Positions 9,021 to 16,374 of a DNA stretch of 64,000 nucleotides are shown here, piece by piece. The first letter of the stretch is position 1. Each line of letters opens with the position of its first letter. Below the pieces are notes generated by a model. It had not been told where the DNA came from. It saw nothing but the letters and a program-made list of their open reading frames with translations, and made no database searches. This DNA is from Magnetospirillum gryphiswaldense MSR-1 v2 (GTDB lineage Bacteria > Pseudomonadota > Alphaproteobacteria > Rhodospirillales > Magnetospirillaceae), in assembly GCF_000513295.1 (NCBI RefSeq), contig NC_023065.1, forward strand, positions 3,394,501 to 3,458,500, read 5' to 3'. Made by a program: the position numbers and the translations under genes.

Positions 9021-9965
9021 ATGCGCGTCGCCGTGATCATCCCCTGTTATCGGGCGGCGCGCCATATCGGGGCGGTTCTCGACAGCCTTCCCGGTGATCT
9101 GGATCATATTCTGGTGGTTGATGATGCCTGTCCCGATGGCTCGGGGCAGGTGGCGCGCGACCGTGCTGGCCGTGATCCCCGCATCGAGGTTCTGACCCAC
9201 GCGATCAATGGCGGTGTCGGCGCCGCCATGGTCACCGGTTTTCGCCGGGCCTTGGCCTTGGGGGCGGACATTATCGTCAAGATGGATGGCGACGGCCAGA
9301 TGGACCCGACTTTCCTGCCGGCTTTGCTGGAGCCGCTGCGAACAGGCCGGGCCGATATGGCCAAGGGCAACCGCTTCCGTGATTTCCGCGCCCTGCGCGC
9401 CATGCCGCCCTTGCGCTTGCTGGGCAACAGCGCCCTGTCCTTCCTGGTCAAGGCGGCATCGGGGCAGTGGGGGGTGATGGACCCCACCAACGGCTATCTG
9501 GCGCTGTCCCGGCGGGCGCTGGACAATATCGAGCTGGAGCGCCTGTCACCGCGCTATTTCTTTGAATGCGACCTGATGATCCGCCTGGGCACGGCACGGC
9601 TGGCGGTGGAAGACGTGGCCATGCCGGCGCGCTATGGCGACGAGGACTCGTCCTTGCGCATTTCCCGCGTGCTGCTGACCTTTCCGCCCTTGCTGGCCCG
9701 GGGTTTCCTGCGTCGGCTGCTGCTGTCGTATTTCGTCCACGACTTCAACATCGCCTCGCTTTACCTGCTCACCGGCTTGCCGCTTGCCCTGTTCGGCCTG
9801 GTCATGGGCCTGGGCGAATGGGCCATGTCCCTGGAAAGCGGCGTGCCGCGCACGGCGGGCACCGTCATGCTGGCCGGTTTGCCGCTGATTTTGGGCTTTC
9901 AGCTGCTGTTGCAGGCCATTGCCTTCGACGTGGCCAACGCGCCCCGGCCCAAATCAGATCGATAA
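9021..9965 (+). CDS. GT2-family glycosyltransferase with C-terminal membrane segments
   Basis: A 314-residue GT-A glycosyltransferase of the dolichyl-phosphate mannosyltransferase-like branch. The N-terminus MRVAVIIPCYRAARHI, the DDACPDGSG nucleotide-binding segment and KMDGDGQMDP (DxD-like) are all visible in the first 105 residues. Two hydrophobic stretches follow after about residue 240 (IASLYLLTGLPLALFGLVMG and the segment near LAGLPLILGFQLLLQAIAF), consistent with polyprenyl-phosphate sugar transfer at the inner membrane. The ATG at 9021 is 8 bp after the YchJ-like stop; an upstream TTG (8997) would overlap that gene. The substrate cannot be told. Confidence 0.88.
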   Translation: MRVAVIIPCYRAARHIGAVLDSLPGDLDHILVVDDACPDGSGQVARDRAGRDPRIEVLTHAINGGVGAAMVTGFRRALALGADIIVKMDGDGQMDPTFLPALLEPLRTGRADMAKGNRFRDFRALRAMPPLRLLGNSALSFLVKAASGQWGVMDPTNGYLALSRRALDNIELERLSPRYFFECDLMIRLGTARLAVEDVAMPARYGDEDSSLRISRVLLTFPPLLARGFLRRLLLSYFVHDFNIASLYLLTGLPLALFGLVMGLGEWAMSLESGVPRTAGTVMLAGLPLILGFQLLLQAIAFDVANAPRPKSDR

Positions 9966-9988
9966 CGGGACGCCGCCCCGGTTTCCCG

Positions 9989-10052
9989 CCAGGGACTCGG
10001 TCCCTGGACCCTCCTCGATCAAACCAAGGGGATCAAAGGGATTAATCCCTTT
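9989..10052. terminator. Two hairpins after the GT2 gene (likely terminator region)
   Basis: A stem-loop CCAGGGAC-TCG-GTCCCTGG spans 9989-10007, and an 18-bp perfect palindrome AAAGGGATTAATCCCTTT spans 10035-10052. They sit between the end of a + strand gene (9965) and the end of a - strand gene (10104), so bidirectional termination is the simplest reading. There is no clear T-run, so they could instead be dispersed intergenic repeats. Confidence 0.5.
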
Positions 10053-10103
10053 GCGGGCGCGGGCGGAGCCCGCTTTATCATTTGTGATAGCGAGCCCGTT
10101 TGA

Positions 10104-10433
10104 TCAGGCCCGATATTTCCGCGGTTCGGCGATGCCGCATTCTTCCGCTTCGGCGTCGAAGGCCTCGCGGTAGAGCGGATAGGATTTGGTCTTGCTCATG
10201 GCTTCGCCAGTGCGGTCATTGGTGTAGCTGACCCGTTCCAGCAGCGGATGGCCGGCTTTATTGGCGCAGGCATCGCCCTCGGCGATGATGGCGCGCAGCT
10301 GCGCTGCCAGACCGGCGGCATGGCAGGCGTCGAGTTCGGCCTCGAACCGCAATTCCTCGATTTCGGCCCGCAGGGCTTCGTTTTCCTGGCGCAATTCCTC
10401 GTTTTCCGCCTGCAGGCGTTCCATATCGCTCAT
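10104..10433 (-). CDS. Coiled-coil small protein of unknown function
   Basis: A 109-residue protein beginning MSDMERLQAENEELRQENEALRAEIEELRFEA: the first 35 residues are a clear leucine-zipper-like coiled coil rich in Glu. The C-terminal part contains YTNDRTGEAMSKTKSYPLYREAFDAEAEECGI. I do not recognise a family. It is convergent with the GT2 gene and divergent from the histidine kinase gene at 10573; the 139 bp between 10434 and 10572 should contain both promoters, but I cannot pick clear boxes. Confidence 0.65.
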   Translation of the reverse strand: MSDMERLQAENEELRQENEALRAEIEELRFEAELDACHAAGLAAQLRAIIAEGDACANKAGHPLLERVSYTNDRTGEAMSKTKSYPLYREAFDAEAEECGIAEPRKYRA

Positions 10434-10572
10434 GACGTGATCTTTCCAAGTAAGGCTGCCGCGCAGGCATAAGCGGCGGCGGCGGCGCTGTCAATCGCCC
10501 GGCGTTGCGGTTGTCTGTAAACCTGCGCCATCCTATAGTGCCAGCAATGGGCGGGCATGGGCAGGGGGGGCC

Positions 10573-12177
10573 ATGGCATTCACCCTTATACGGCGTGGGC
10601 ACTGGTTGCCATTGACCTTGGCCTTGGCGGTCAGCGTGGTCACGGGTGCGGTTCTGGTCCATGTGGATACGATCGAACGCCAGCGCCGCCATCAGGAGGC
10701 TCGCGCCACTTTGGCCGCGCAAGTCTCGGCGGTGCGGGCCAAGCTGGAATTTTCCCTGAGTGAGCCCTTGGCCCGCGCCCAGGGCGTCATCGCCCATATC
10801 ATCACCCATGACGGCATCACCGCCGAAGAATTTCATACCACCGGCGAAGTGTTGCTGAAGGACCAGCGCGGCGTCCGCAACATGGTGGTCAGCCACGACA
10901 TGGTCATCGCCATGAGCTATCCGCTGGCCGGTAACGAAAGCGTGATCGGCGTCGATTACCGTTCGATCCCGGTGCAGTATCAACAAGTCAGGAGAGCCAT
11001 CGAAAACCGGGCGCCGCTGTTGCAGGGACCGGTCCCGCTGATCCAGGGCGGCATTGGCCTGATCCTGCGCAATCCGGTGTTCCTACGCGACGGGCGCTTC
11101 TATGGCATGGCCAATATCGTTCTCGATATTCCGGCCATTTTCGCCGATGCCGGCCTGGGCAAGGCTGATTTGCCGTTTCAGGTCGCCATTCGTGGTGGCG
11201 ACGGACTGGGGGCGGCGGGGGCGATGATCCTGGGAGACCAGGCGGTGTTTGCCGCCCAGCCGGTGCTGACCGACGTGGTGCTGACGCAAGGGACGTGGCA
11301 ATTGGCGGCCCTGCCTAAGGGCGGTTGGGATCAGGCCGATGCCATCCCGGTGCGGGTACGGCTGATGGAGGTGCTGGCCTTCGTCGCCATGACCGCCATC
11401 GCCTTCGGTGCTGCCTTCCATATCATCGGTCAGGACCAGGGCAAGGAGATTTTGCGGCGTAAATCCGAGGAATTGGAACGGTCAAACGCTGATCTCGAGC
11501 GTTTCGCCTATATCGCCTCGCACGATTTGCAGACGCCGCTGCGCAATGTCATCAGCTATGCCCAGCTGCTGTCCCGGCGCTATGGCGGGCGATTGGACCA
11601 AGATGCCGACGATTTCATCGGCTTCATCGTCGAGGGCAGCGCCCGCATGTCGCAGCTGATCCAGGATCTGCTCAATTACGCCCGGCTTTCCAACAGCGTC
11701 GAGCCGTTGGCGGCGGTGGATGCCGGTCAGGCGGTGCAGCAGGCCTTGAGCAATCTGACCGATGTGATCGGTCACAGTCACGCCACCATCGAAGCCGCAA
11801 ACTTACCGATGGTCAGGGCCAACCCGGCACAATTGGTCAGCCTGTTCCAGAATCTGATCGACAATGCCATCAAATATGCTGACCCGGCGCGCCCGCCGGT
11901 CATCCGCATCCATGCCCAGCAGACCGAGCCCGGCTGGTGGACCTTCGCCGTGGCCGATAACGGTATCGGCATCGCAGCGGAATATTTCGAGCAGATTTTC
12001 GTGGTGTTCCAGCGTCTGCATACCCCGGGCGACCGATCGGGCACCGGCATCGGCTTGGCCATCTGCCAGCGTATCGTCCAGCATTGCGGCGGTCGCATTT
12101 GGGTGGAATCGTCGCCGGGGCAAGGGGCGACGTTTCTGTTCACACTGATGGCGGCGGAAACCGTACCCTTGATGTGA
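10573..12177 (+). CDS. Membrane sensor histidine kinase with CHASE-type input domain
   Basis: A 534-residue sensor kinase. A first membrane helix (about 13-31) is followed by a periplasmic CHASE-like domain (about 35-255; LVKDQRGVRN-like and SYPLAGNESVIGVDYR segments), then a second helix at about 256-280. The HisKA domain has the phosphorylated His317 in FAYIASHDLQTPLRN, a phytochrome-kinase-like version. The HATPase domain shows NLIDNAIKYA (N box), VADNGIGI (G1), FVVFQRLH (F box) and GTGIGLAI (G2). No response regulator gene lies next to it, so the output is unknown. The gene ends just before the terminator shared with the ancestral tRNA-Gly. Confidence 0.92.
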   Translation: MAFTLIRRGHWLPLTLALAVSVVTGAVLVHVDTIERQRRHQEARATLAAQVSAVRAKLEFSLSEPLARAQGVIAHIITHDGITAEEFHTTGEVLLKDQRGVRNMVVSHDMVIAMSYPLAGNESVIGVDYRSIPVQYQQVRRAIENRAPLLQGPVPLIQGGIGLILRNPVFLRDGRFYGMANIVLDIPAIFADAGLGKADLPFQVAIRGGDGLGAAGAMILGDQAVFAAQPVLTDVVLTQGTWQLAALPKGGWDQADAIPVRVRLMEVLAFVAMTAIAFGAAFHIIGQDQGKEILRRKSEELERSNADLERFAYIASHDLQTPLRNVISYAQLLSRRYGGRLDQDADDFIGFIVEGSARMSQLIQDLLNYARLSNSVEPLAAVDAGQAVQQALSNLTDVIGHSHATIEAANLPMVRANPAQLVSLFQNLIDNAIKYADPARPPVIRIHAQQTEPGWWTFAVADNGIGIAAEYFEQIFVVFQRLHTPGDRSGTGIGLAICQRIVQHCGGRIWVESSPGQGATFLFTLMAAETVPLM

Positions 12178-12185
12178 GGCAAACG

Positions 12186-12215
12186 AAAAGGCCGGGCTAT
12201 GAGGCCCGGCCTTTT
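12186..12215. terminator. Bidirectional rho-independent terminator (histidine kinase / ancestral tRNA-Gly)
   Basis: A perfect 12-bp stem, AAAAGGCCGGGC and GCCCGGCCTTTT, around a 6-nt TATGAG loop. It has A/T runs on both sides, so it works in either direction. It ends the kinase gene on the + strand. Before island integration it would also have followed the tRNA-Gly 3' end on the - strand, because the duplicated tRNA end starts 10 bp away. Confidence 0.88.
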
Positions 12216-12225
12216 ATCGTTTCGC

Positions 12226-12271
12226 TTGGAGCGGGCGAAGGGATTCGAACCCTCGACCCCAACCTTGGCAA
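12226..12271. repeat. attL: attL: 46-bp duplicate of the tRNA-Gly 3' end
   Basis: The 46 bp at 12226-12271 are identical to 29357-29402. They correspond to the - strand tRNA-Gly from the anticodon loop (TTGCC...) through CCA. The sequence diverges at the next base on each side. It lacks the 5' half of the tRNA, so it is not a functional tRNA gene but the far end of an integrated element. Confidence 0.96.
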
Positions 12272-12310
12272 TGGTCTGGCTGGGCGAATACGCTAATAAT
12301 ATCAATGACT

Positions 12311-12347
12311 TGTGCTCCATAATTCTGGCGTGTGCATGGTTTGTGCA
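12311..12347. promoter_or_regulatory. Candidate integrase arm-type sites, left end
   Basis: TGTGCT (12311), TGTGCA (12331) and TGTGCA (12342) lie 40-76 bp inside attL. The pair TGTGCATGGTTTGTGCA closely resembles the pair at the right end (29204-29221). Tyrosine integrases of tRNA islands bind such arm repeats; binding here is inferred only from position and similarity. Confidence 0.45.
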
Positions 12348-12434
12348 ATCTGGGGTGGTTGGTGATGTTGACTACTCTCGTGATGAAGCTCCACCCAGAT
12401 CAATGGTCGATGGCTACCGCTGCTTGTGGATCTG

Positions 12435-12452
12435 AAGATTCTCGGGAATCTT
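12435..12452. repeat. Island palindrome AAGATTCCCGGGAATCTT, copy 1
   Basis: AAGATTCTCGGGAATCTT, 17 of 18 positions identical to the perfect copy at 26071-26088. It lies just past the brnA stop in the non-coding left end of the island. Confidence 0.7.
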
Positions 12453-12459
12453 GGATGGT

Positions 12460-12786
12460 CTACAGCCCAACGCCTTTACGCAAAATCTCATTGGCACGGG
12501 TCTGCCAACCCTTTCCACCAGACCGCAGAGCCTCAACAACATCAGGATCAATGCGCAGCTTGATGTCCACCTTGCGGTCGGCTTTCAACGGACGACCACG
12601 ACGACGCAAAAGCGCCTCAGTCTCGGTGGCACCAAGATAATTTGCCAGAACCTCGGAAGCAGGACGGGCATTGGCAAAATTGGCATCGGTCAACTCTGGC
12701 GAATCTGGATCGGTGCTGATTGCAGCGGAAATTGCAGCATCTTCCTCGTCGGTCGGTATGATGGTCGATGGCTTAAGCTTCGGCAT
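12460..12786 (-). CDS. brnA: BrnA-family antitoxin
   Basis: A 108-residue antitoxin of the BrnT/BrnA type II system. The N-terminal half is acidic and flexible (PTDEEDAAISAAISTDPDSPEL). The C-terminal part holds the ribbon-helix-helix DNA-binding segment RGRPLKADRKVDIKLRIDPDVVEALRSGGKGWQTRANEILRKGV. BrnA binds BrnT and the complex represses the operon. The start at 12786 (MPKLKPSTII) overlaps the brnT end by 14 bp, as is usual for this pair; a longer frame would run deep into brnT. It is located at the left end of the island and probably stabilises it. Confidence 0.9.
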   Translation of the reverse strand: MPKLKPSTIIPTDEEDAAISAAISTDPDSPELTDANFANARPASEVLANYLGATETEALLRRRGRPLKADRKVDIKLRIDPDVVEALRSGGKGWQTRANEILRKGVGL

Positions 12787-13039
12787 AACGCCTAATCTCC
12801 CTGGAATTGGCTTTACGCAAAGAGATGGGACGAATGTTCCCGTCACGGATGGTAAAAGCCAGTACGTGCAAGCGGTCACCGATATACCCAAGGGCGATTA
12901 GACGTGTTTCGCCATATTCCCGGCGGGTATCTTCGACCACCACAGCTGTGTCCCATTCAAATGCGTCGACCACCTTAAAATCGACGCCATGCTTGGCGAC
13001 GTTGATGGCATTTTTAACGGCGTCGAATTCTATAGGCAT
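12773..13039 (-). CDS. brnT: BrnT-family ribonuclease toxin
   Basis: An 88-residue RelE-fold ribonuclease toxin. It starts MPIEFDAVKNAINVAKHGVDF, the BrnT signature in which a Lys/His pair follows the N-terminal strand, and continues with the DTRREYGETRLIALGYIGDRLHVLAFT strand region and a C-terminal ISLRKANSREIRRYAEA. The chosen start (13039) gives the normal family length. brnT lies upstream of brnA, in the order typical for this system. It is expected to cleave RNA and halt translation when BrnA is lost. An inverted repeat overlaps the predicted promoter directly upstream. Confidence 0.92.
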   Translation of the reverse strand: MPIEFDAVKNAINVAKHGVDFKVVDAFEWDTAVVVEDTRREYGETRLIALGYIGDRLHVLAFTIRDGNIRPISLRKANSREIRRYAEA

Positions 13040-13044
13040 GAAAT

Positions 13045-13091
13045 AACGTACCCCCAAAATACCCATTTGGTCAACAGATTATTGGGGGTAC
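13045..13091 (-). promoter_or_regulatory. Predicted brnTA promoter with inverted-repeat operator
   Basis: Reading the - strand, TTGACC (13069-13074) and TACGTT (13045-13050) are separated by 18 bp, a plausible sigma-70 promoter. A 10-bp inverted repeat GTACCCCCAA (13048-13057) / TTGGGGGTAC (13082-13091) brackets it. The BrnT-BrnA complex is known to autorepress, so this is the likely operator. The boxes are read by eye. Confidence 0.55.
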
Positions 13092-13179
13092 GGAAAATAC
13101 CCATCGCCCCCAATTCCATTGGAAAAATCAGCATATTTAGAGTAAAGACATATGCGATTTGTATATCTGATTGAACCCG

Positions 13180-13434
13180 ATGAAGCCGCCGATTTCCCAA
13201 CCGAATCAGACCGTTCAATCGCAGAAGCTGCAGCGTCCCGTATCAATCGGTGATCTGTTCGAAATGGTTGGGCGGCAGCGGACTGTATGGACAGTGCGCA
13301 AATTGACGAACATCCGAAACCTTCCGGCTCAGGCTGAGATGAATCAGGTTGATGGCTGCGGACGGGTGACAGTGAACATCGAAGACCTTTCCACAGAAAT
13401 CCTATTCAAACGGATTACTGAAGCAGTCATCTAA
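13180..13434 (+). CDS. Small protein of unknown function
   Basis: An 84-residue protein from ATG 13180 (MKPPISQPNQ). The central stretch VSIGDLFEMVGRQRTVWTVRKLTNIRNLP reads like a short beta-rich domain seen in alphaproteobacterial hypothetical proteins. No motif identifies a function. An alternative overlapping frame from ATG 13151 (MRFVYLIEPDEAADF) closes after about 33 codons and is less likely. It lies between the divergent brnTA operon and the broken bacteriohemerythrin gene. Confidence 0.45.
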   Translation: MKPPISQPNQTVQSQKLQRPVSIGDLFEMVGRQRTVWTVRKLTNIRNLPAQAEMNQVDGCGRVTVNIEDLSTEILFKRITEAVI

Positions 13435-13779
13435 AGACTACATGTAAGGAAATTAGCAATGATCAAACTGACCCCTGATTTGCTAATTGGCAACACCACA
13501 ATTGATAAAGACCATGAGAAACTTATAACAATAATAAATGACTTTCTTGAACATTCGAAATCACTCAATAATGCAAAATTAATGAGCGACACGCTAAAAG
13601 CGTTGCTAGACTATACAAAATTCCATTTTGAGCGCGAAGAAAGAATACAAAAAGAATGCATGTATCCATATCACGATATGCACCTTCATGAGCACAACGC
13701 TCTTGTTATGCAGATACAAGATATGGCACGCACATACTTCATAGAAAAGTCAAAGCCACTTGATCAACATTCAGTTAAC

Positions 13780-14939
13780 GCGACTTATGCCGCTGCCCCA
13801 TTAAGCGCCTTGAGATAGGCCGGACGTCAAGATATGTTCGCGGCCATGGCGAAGCAGTTGTCCCTTCTCGACTTCCAGGTATGGTTTCCCGACGAGGATA
13901 GCTGTTACCGGCTGTTGATGGATCGACGATGGCCGAGTGGCTTCGTTTTCCCGAAATGCGGTGCGCAGAACGCCGCCCGCCTGACCAGCCGCGCCTACAC
14001 TTTCGCGTGCAGAGACTGTGGGAAGCAGACGTCGGCGACCGCCGGAACCATCATGCATCGGACCCGCCATCCGCTTCGGGCGTGGTTCTGTGCCGCCCAC
14101 CTGATGGCGACGCATTCCAATGGGATGTCGGCGTGGCAAATGGCCGGGCAACTCGGCATCACCTATCGGGCAGCTTGGTTGCTGGAACAGAAGCTGCGGC
14201 GGGCGATGGTCGATCCGAATCGCGATCCTCTCGATGGCGTGATCGAGATCGACCAGACGGAAATGCCGTTCCACGATCTGGAAGAACCCGGCAAGCCGCT
14301 CAAGGAGGGCAAGATCATCGTGATCGGCGCCGTCGAGGTGCGCGACAAAACCACAGGAAAGCCGCAGAAACCCGAGGCTCTCGGCGCGAAATACCTCGAC
14401 ACCCTGTCGGGCCGCTGCCGGATGGAGGTGATCCCCAGCAACGAGAAGCCGAATATCCACGCCTTCATCAAGGCCAACATCGCCCCCGGCGCCACCCTGG
14501 TTTGCGATGGCCACGCCTCCTACACCGGGCTTGTCGGATACCGGCACGATCCCCGCATCGTCGGCAATATGGCTGCGCATATCCCCCTGCGCTGGATTCA
14601 TCGGGTCTTCGCCCTTCTGAAGCGCTGGGGGCTCGGCACCTATCATGGGTTCCGCCGCGAGCACATCGACACCTACCTCTATGAGTTCGTCTTCCGTTAC
14701 AACCGGCGCTATTACCGCCATGTCTCGTTCGAGACCATCCTCGGCCTGTCCGCTGACCATGCGCCGATGTCGTATTGGGAAATCATACAGCGCGACAATC
14801 CCCGGAAGGGCCGCCCTGTGAACCGAAAAAGCCCCCGCCAACGCAAGACCCAGGAAGGCGTTCAGATCGACGGGACCGGGCCGAAAAAACGGTGCCCGAA
14901 AGCGGATGATGGCCATAATGGGTCAGAGGCATAAGCCGC
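13780..14939 (+). mobile_element. IS1595-family insertion sequence, 1160 bp
   Basis: Imperfect terminal inverted repeats begin GCGACTTATGCC at the left and GCGGCTTATGCC at the right (reverse complement), matching at 21 of the first 24 positions. The direct repeat CAGTTAAC is present on both sides (13772-13779 and 14940-14947); 8-bp duplications are usual for IS1595. The element carries one transposase gene. Its GC content is far higher than that of the hemerythrin gene it interrupts, so it arrived later. Confidence 0.92.
13834..14934 (+). CDS. IS1595-family transposase (ISXO2-like)
   Basis: A 366-residue transposase. It has an N-terminal zinc-ribbon region with the second pair intact (ACRDCGKQT), while the first knuckle reads FVFPKCG, so one of its usual two cysteines is missing. 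The DDE-type catalytic domain has Asp140 (VIEIDQTEM) and Asp225 (VCDGHASY), followed by the HRVFALLKRWGLGTYHGF block and the YLYEFVFRYNRR block typical of the ISXO2 transposase family. The start could be 13834 or the ATG at 13846. The length is normal, so the element may still be active; the lost cysteine is a caution. Confidence 0.92.
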   Translation: MFAAMAKQLSLLDFQVWFPDEDSCYRLLMDRRWPSGFVFPKCGAQNAARLTSRAYTFACRDCGKQTSATAGTIMHRTRHPLRAWFCAAHLMATHSNGMSAWQMAGQLGITYRAAWLLEQKLRRAMVDPNRDPLDGVIEIDQTEMPFHDLEEPGKPLKEGKIIVIGAVEVRDKTTGKPQKPEALGAKYLDTLSGRCRMEVIPSNEKPNIHAFIKANIAPGATLVCDGHASYTGLVGYRHDPRIVGNMAAHIPLRWIHRVFALLKRWGLGTYHGFRREHIDTYLYEFVFRYNRRYYRHVSFETILGLSADHAPMSYWEIIQRDNPRKGRPVNRKSPRQRKTQEGVQIDGTGPKKRCPKADDGHNGSEA

Positions 14940-15060
14940 CAGTTAACATTCTGAATCAGTTTCTAAAGACATGGCTTATAGACCACATAAAGAAGTTCGA
15001 TACCAATATGAGGCAATGGGTTGATCCGGATTGGCAGCCCCCGCAGGCGTAGAGCCCCCT

Positions 15061-15078
15061 AAGATTCCCAGGAATCTT
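15061..15078. repeat. Island palindrome AAGATTCCCGGGAATCTT, copy 2
   Basis: AAGATTCCCAGGAATCTT, 17 of 18 positions identical to the perfect copy. It lies 8 bp past the restored bacteriohemerythrin stop codon. Confidence 0.7.
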
Positions 15079-15097
15079 GGTGACCATGACCAGGCAG

Positions 15098-15361
15098 CTA
15101 CGACGCAAAATCCAGCAGGTCGTCCATGGTCAATCGAAGCCAACCATCGACGCCAGGATCGATCTCCAGATCCTCCGGCACCATGGTCGCCTTCAACGCC
15201 AGGAAATATCCATCTGCCGATGGGGAGCCATATGCCTTCCAGCCTCGTTCTTGGATGATGGATGCGATGAAATCCGGTGTCCCGGCATACGCCACAGCGA
15301 CCCCATGGGAATCCTTGAAGGTGATGGTGCCATCATAAGCGGTATGGATCAGGTGGTTCAT
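15098..15361 (-). CDS. Small protein of unknown function
   Basis: An 87-residue acidic protein from ATG 15361 (MNHLIHTAYDGTITFKDSHGVAVAY); an upstream in-frame ATG at 15421 would give 107 residues but overlaps the next gene. The sequence looks like one compact alpha/beta domain with no membrane segment and no motif I can name. It is followed on the same strand order by the 15418-15867 gene, 57 bp upstream, so the two may be co-transcribed. Confidence 0.55.
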   Translation of the reverse strand: MNHLIHTAYDGTITFKDSHGVAVAYAGTPDFIASIIQERGWKAYGSPSADGYFLALKATMVPEDLEIDPGVDGWLRLTMDDLLDFAS

Positions 15362-15417
15362 GTGGGGAATCCTTGCCCCCACCGTTGAATTCCGGTGGGG
15401 GACAATGGTGGTTCTGG

Positions 15418-15867
15418 TCAAGCTGACTTCCTGCCAGCCTTCTTCCGGTTCGCCGCAGCACTGGCAAGCTGGGTGTCCAATTCACCCTTGGTAACGGCAT
15501 CAGCCAGAACATTCAGAACCCGTTCCACCCCATCGGCATCACCGGCAAGTATGGTGGACTGCTTGCCATTGATCAGAACCGGGTGACCGGCGAATAGCAT
15601 CTCGATCAGGTACTGCCCAGCCGGATTCTTCCAGAACCACTTGCGGGGATTCTTTGCAACGACCGAGGTAATAACCGAACCGTCCTCGCCCATCGTCTTC
15701 ACGGTCTTGGTCAGGTTTGGGGCGGTGCCGGTGCGTTCGGCTTCCAGCAGAACACGTTGGTTCTGGATGGCAGCCAGGACTGCGGCTCGCATTTTCTCGG
15801 TGGGCGAAGAACGCCAGTGGGGAACCGGTCGCTTCTCGGCACCAAACTTCAATTCTGAAAGGTTCAT
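15418..15867 (-). CDS. Island protein of unknown function
   Basis: A 149-residue protein from ATG 15867 (MNLSELKFGAEKRPVPHWR). A GGAG ribosome-binding site sits 6 nt upstream, so this start is preferred to ATG 15873. The C-terminal tail is basic (ANRKKAGRKSA), suggesting nucleic-acid contact. The middle contains KNPRKWFWKNPAGQYLIEMLFAG. I do not recognise a family. It is transcribed away from the small gene at 15985, with about 117 bp between the starts. Confidence 0.6.
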   Translation of the reverse strand: MNLSELKFGAEKRPVPHWRSSPTEKMRAAVLAAIQNQRVLLEAERTGTAPNLTKTVKTMGEDGSVITSVVAKNPRKWFWKNPAGQYLIEMLFAGHPVLINGKQSTILAGDADGVERVLNVLADAVTKGELDTQLASAAANRKKAGRKSA

Positions 15868-15984
15868 GGTCATCTCCAGTAATATTGTCCTGAAGCGACC
15901 AGTAGCGCGATCATGAATTTCAGTCCAGCTGGATTTTCTAGATAAAGTATAAATACAGCTGAAGATAATTATGGAGACAATCAG

Positions 15985-16203
15985 ATGAGATACCACGAAT
16001 TTATGAAGATTACAGAAGATCAACCAGCAAACACCCTATCTAGTAATTTGAAGAAACAGGCAGACACCAAAGCAGATCAGGCGAAACGCTTGAAACAGCA
16101 GGCTGCATTGGCGAAAAAGCGGGAGCAGATCAATGGGCAACGGACCAAGATGATCAAAACCCAGAGTGATCTTGCCGCCCTCATGTCCCAATCAGGGAGG
16201 TGA
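15985..16203 (+). CDS. Small Lys/Gln-rich helical protein
   Basis: A 72-residue protein from ATG 15985 with a GGAGA ribosome-binding site just upstream. After residue 20 it is almost entirely a charged helix rich in Lys, Gln and Ala (KQADTKADQAKRLKQQAALA and following), typical of a coiled coil. No function can be assigned. The composition is compatible with a nucleic-acid-associated or structural helper protein of the island. Confidence 0.5.
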   Translation: MRYHEFMKITEDQPANTLSSNLKKQADTKADQAKRLKQQAALAKKREQINGQRTKMIKTQSDLAALMSQSGR

Positions 16204-16348
16204 TGAATTTCCACTCGATGGCGAGGAACGCCATTTCCAAGCCCATACGGGGCTTCTCTGGTAGGAGTGCCCAAATCCCCCAGCCAGATCGAACGAGCCA
16301 TTGGTGGGCTTCCCTGGTGGGTTTCTGTGCCATGACCATGCAAGCCAT
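16181..16348 (-). CDS. Possible short hydrophobic protein (weak call)
   Basis: A 55-codon frame from ATG 16348 (MACMVMAQKPTREAHQWL) with a hydrophobic, Trp-rich middle (WGIWALLPEKPRMGLEMAFLAIEWKF). It is convergent with, and overlaps by 23 bp, the 15985-16203 gene. It lies 26 bp downstream of the DUF6626-like gene on the same strand. There is no clear ribosome-binding site, so it may be spurious. Confidence 0.25.
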   Translation of the reverse strand: MACMVMAQKPTREAHQWLVRSGWGIWALLPEKPRMGLEMAFLAIEWKFITSLIGT

Positions 16349-16374
16349 CTGGTACTGAGGACATTTCCGCCGGT

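Larger units (their letters stand above)
13459..15052 (+). pseudogene. Bacteriohemerythrin, split by an IS1595-type element
   Basis: Codons 1-107 (13459-13779) and 108-141 (14948-15052) are in the same frame once the IS and one copy of the 8-bp target duplication are removed. The restored 141-residue protein is a single-domain hemerythrin that binds O2 at a di-iron centre: His19, His56, Glu60, His75 and His79 lie in the first part. His120 and Asp125 (in IDHIKKFD) lie in the part cut off. The current reading frame instead runs 12 residues into the IS and stops at 13818, so it lacks the last helix and two iron ligands. The gene is AT-rich. Bacteriohemerythrins are common in magnetotactic bacteria. 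Confidence 0.93.

Noticed and set aside
12226-12271. A second tRNA gene at the left end of the island
   Set aside because: Only the 3' half (anticodon loop to CCA) is present; the D arm and 5' acceptor strand are missing and the next bases do not pair. It is the att duplicate.
13834-14934. IS1595 transposase as a dead gene because of the altered zinc knuckle (FPKCG)
   Set aside because: The frame is full-length and the DDE residues are intact; loss of one N-terminal cysteine alone does not prove inactivity.
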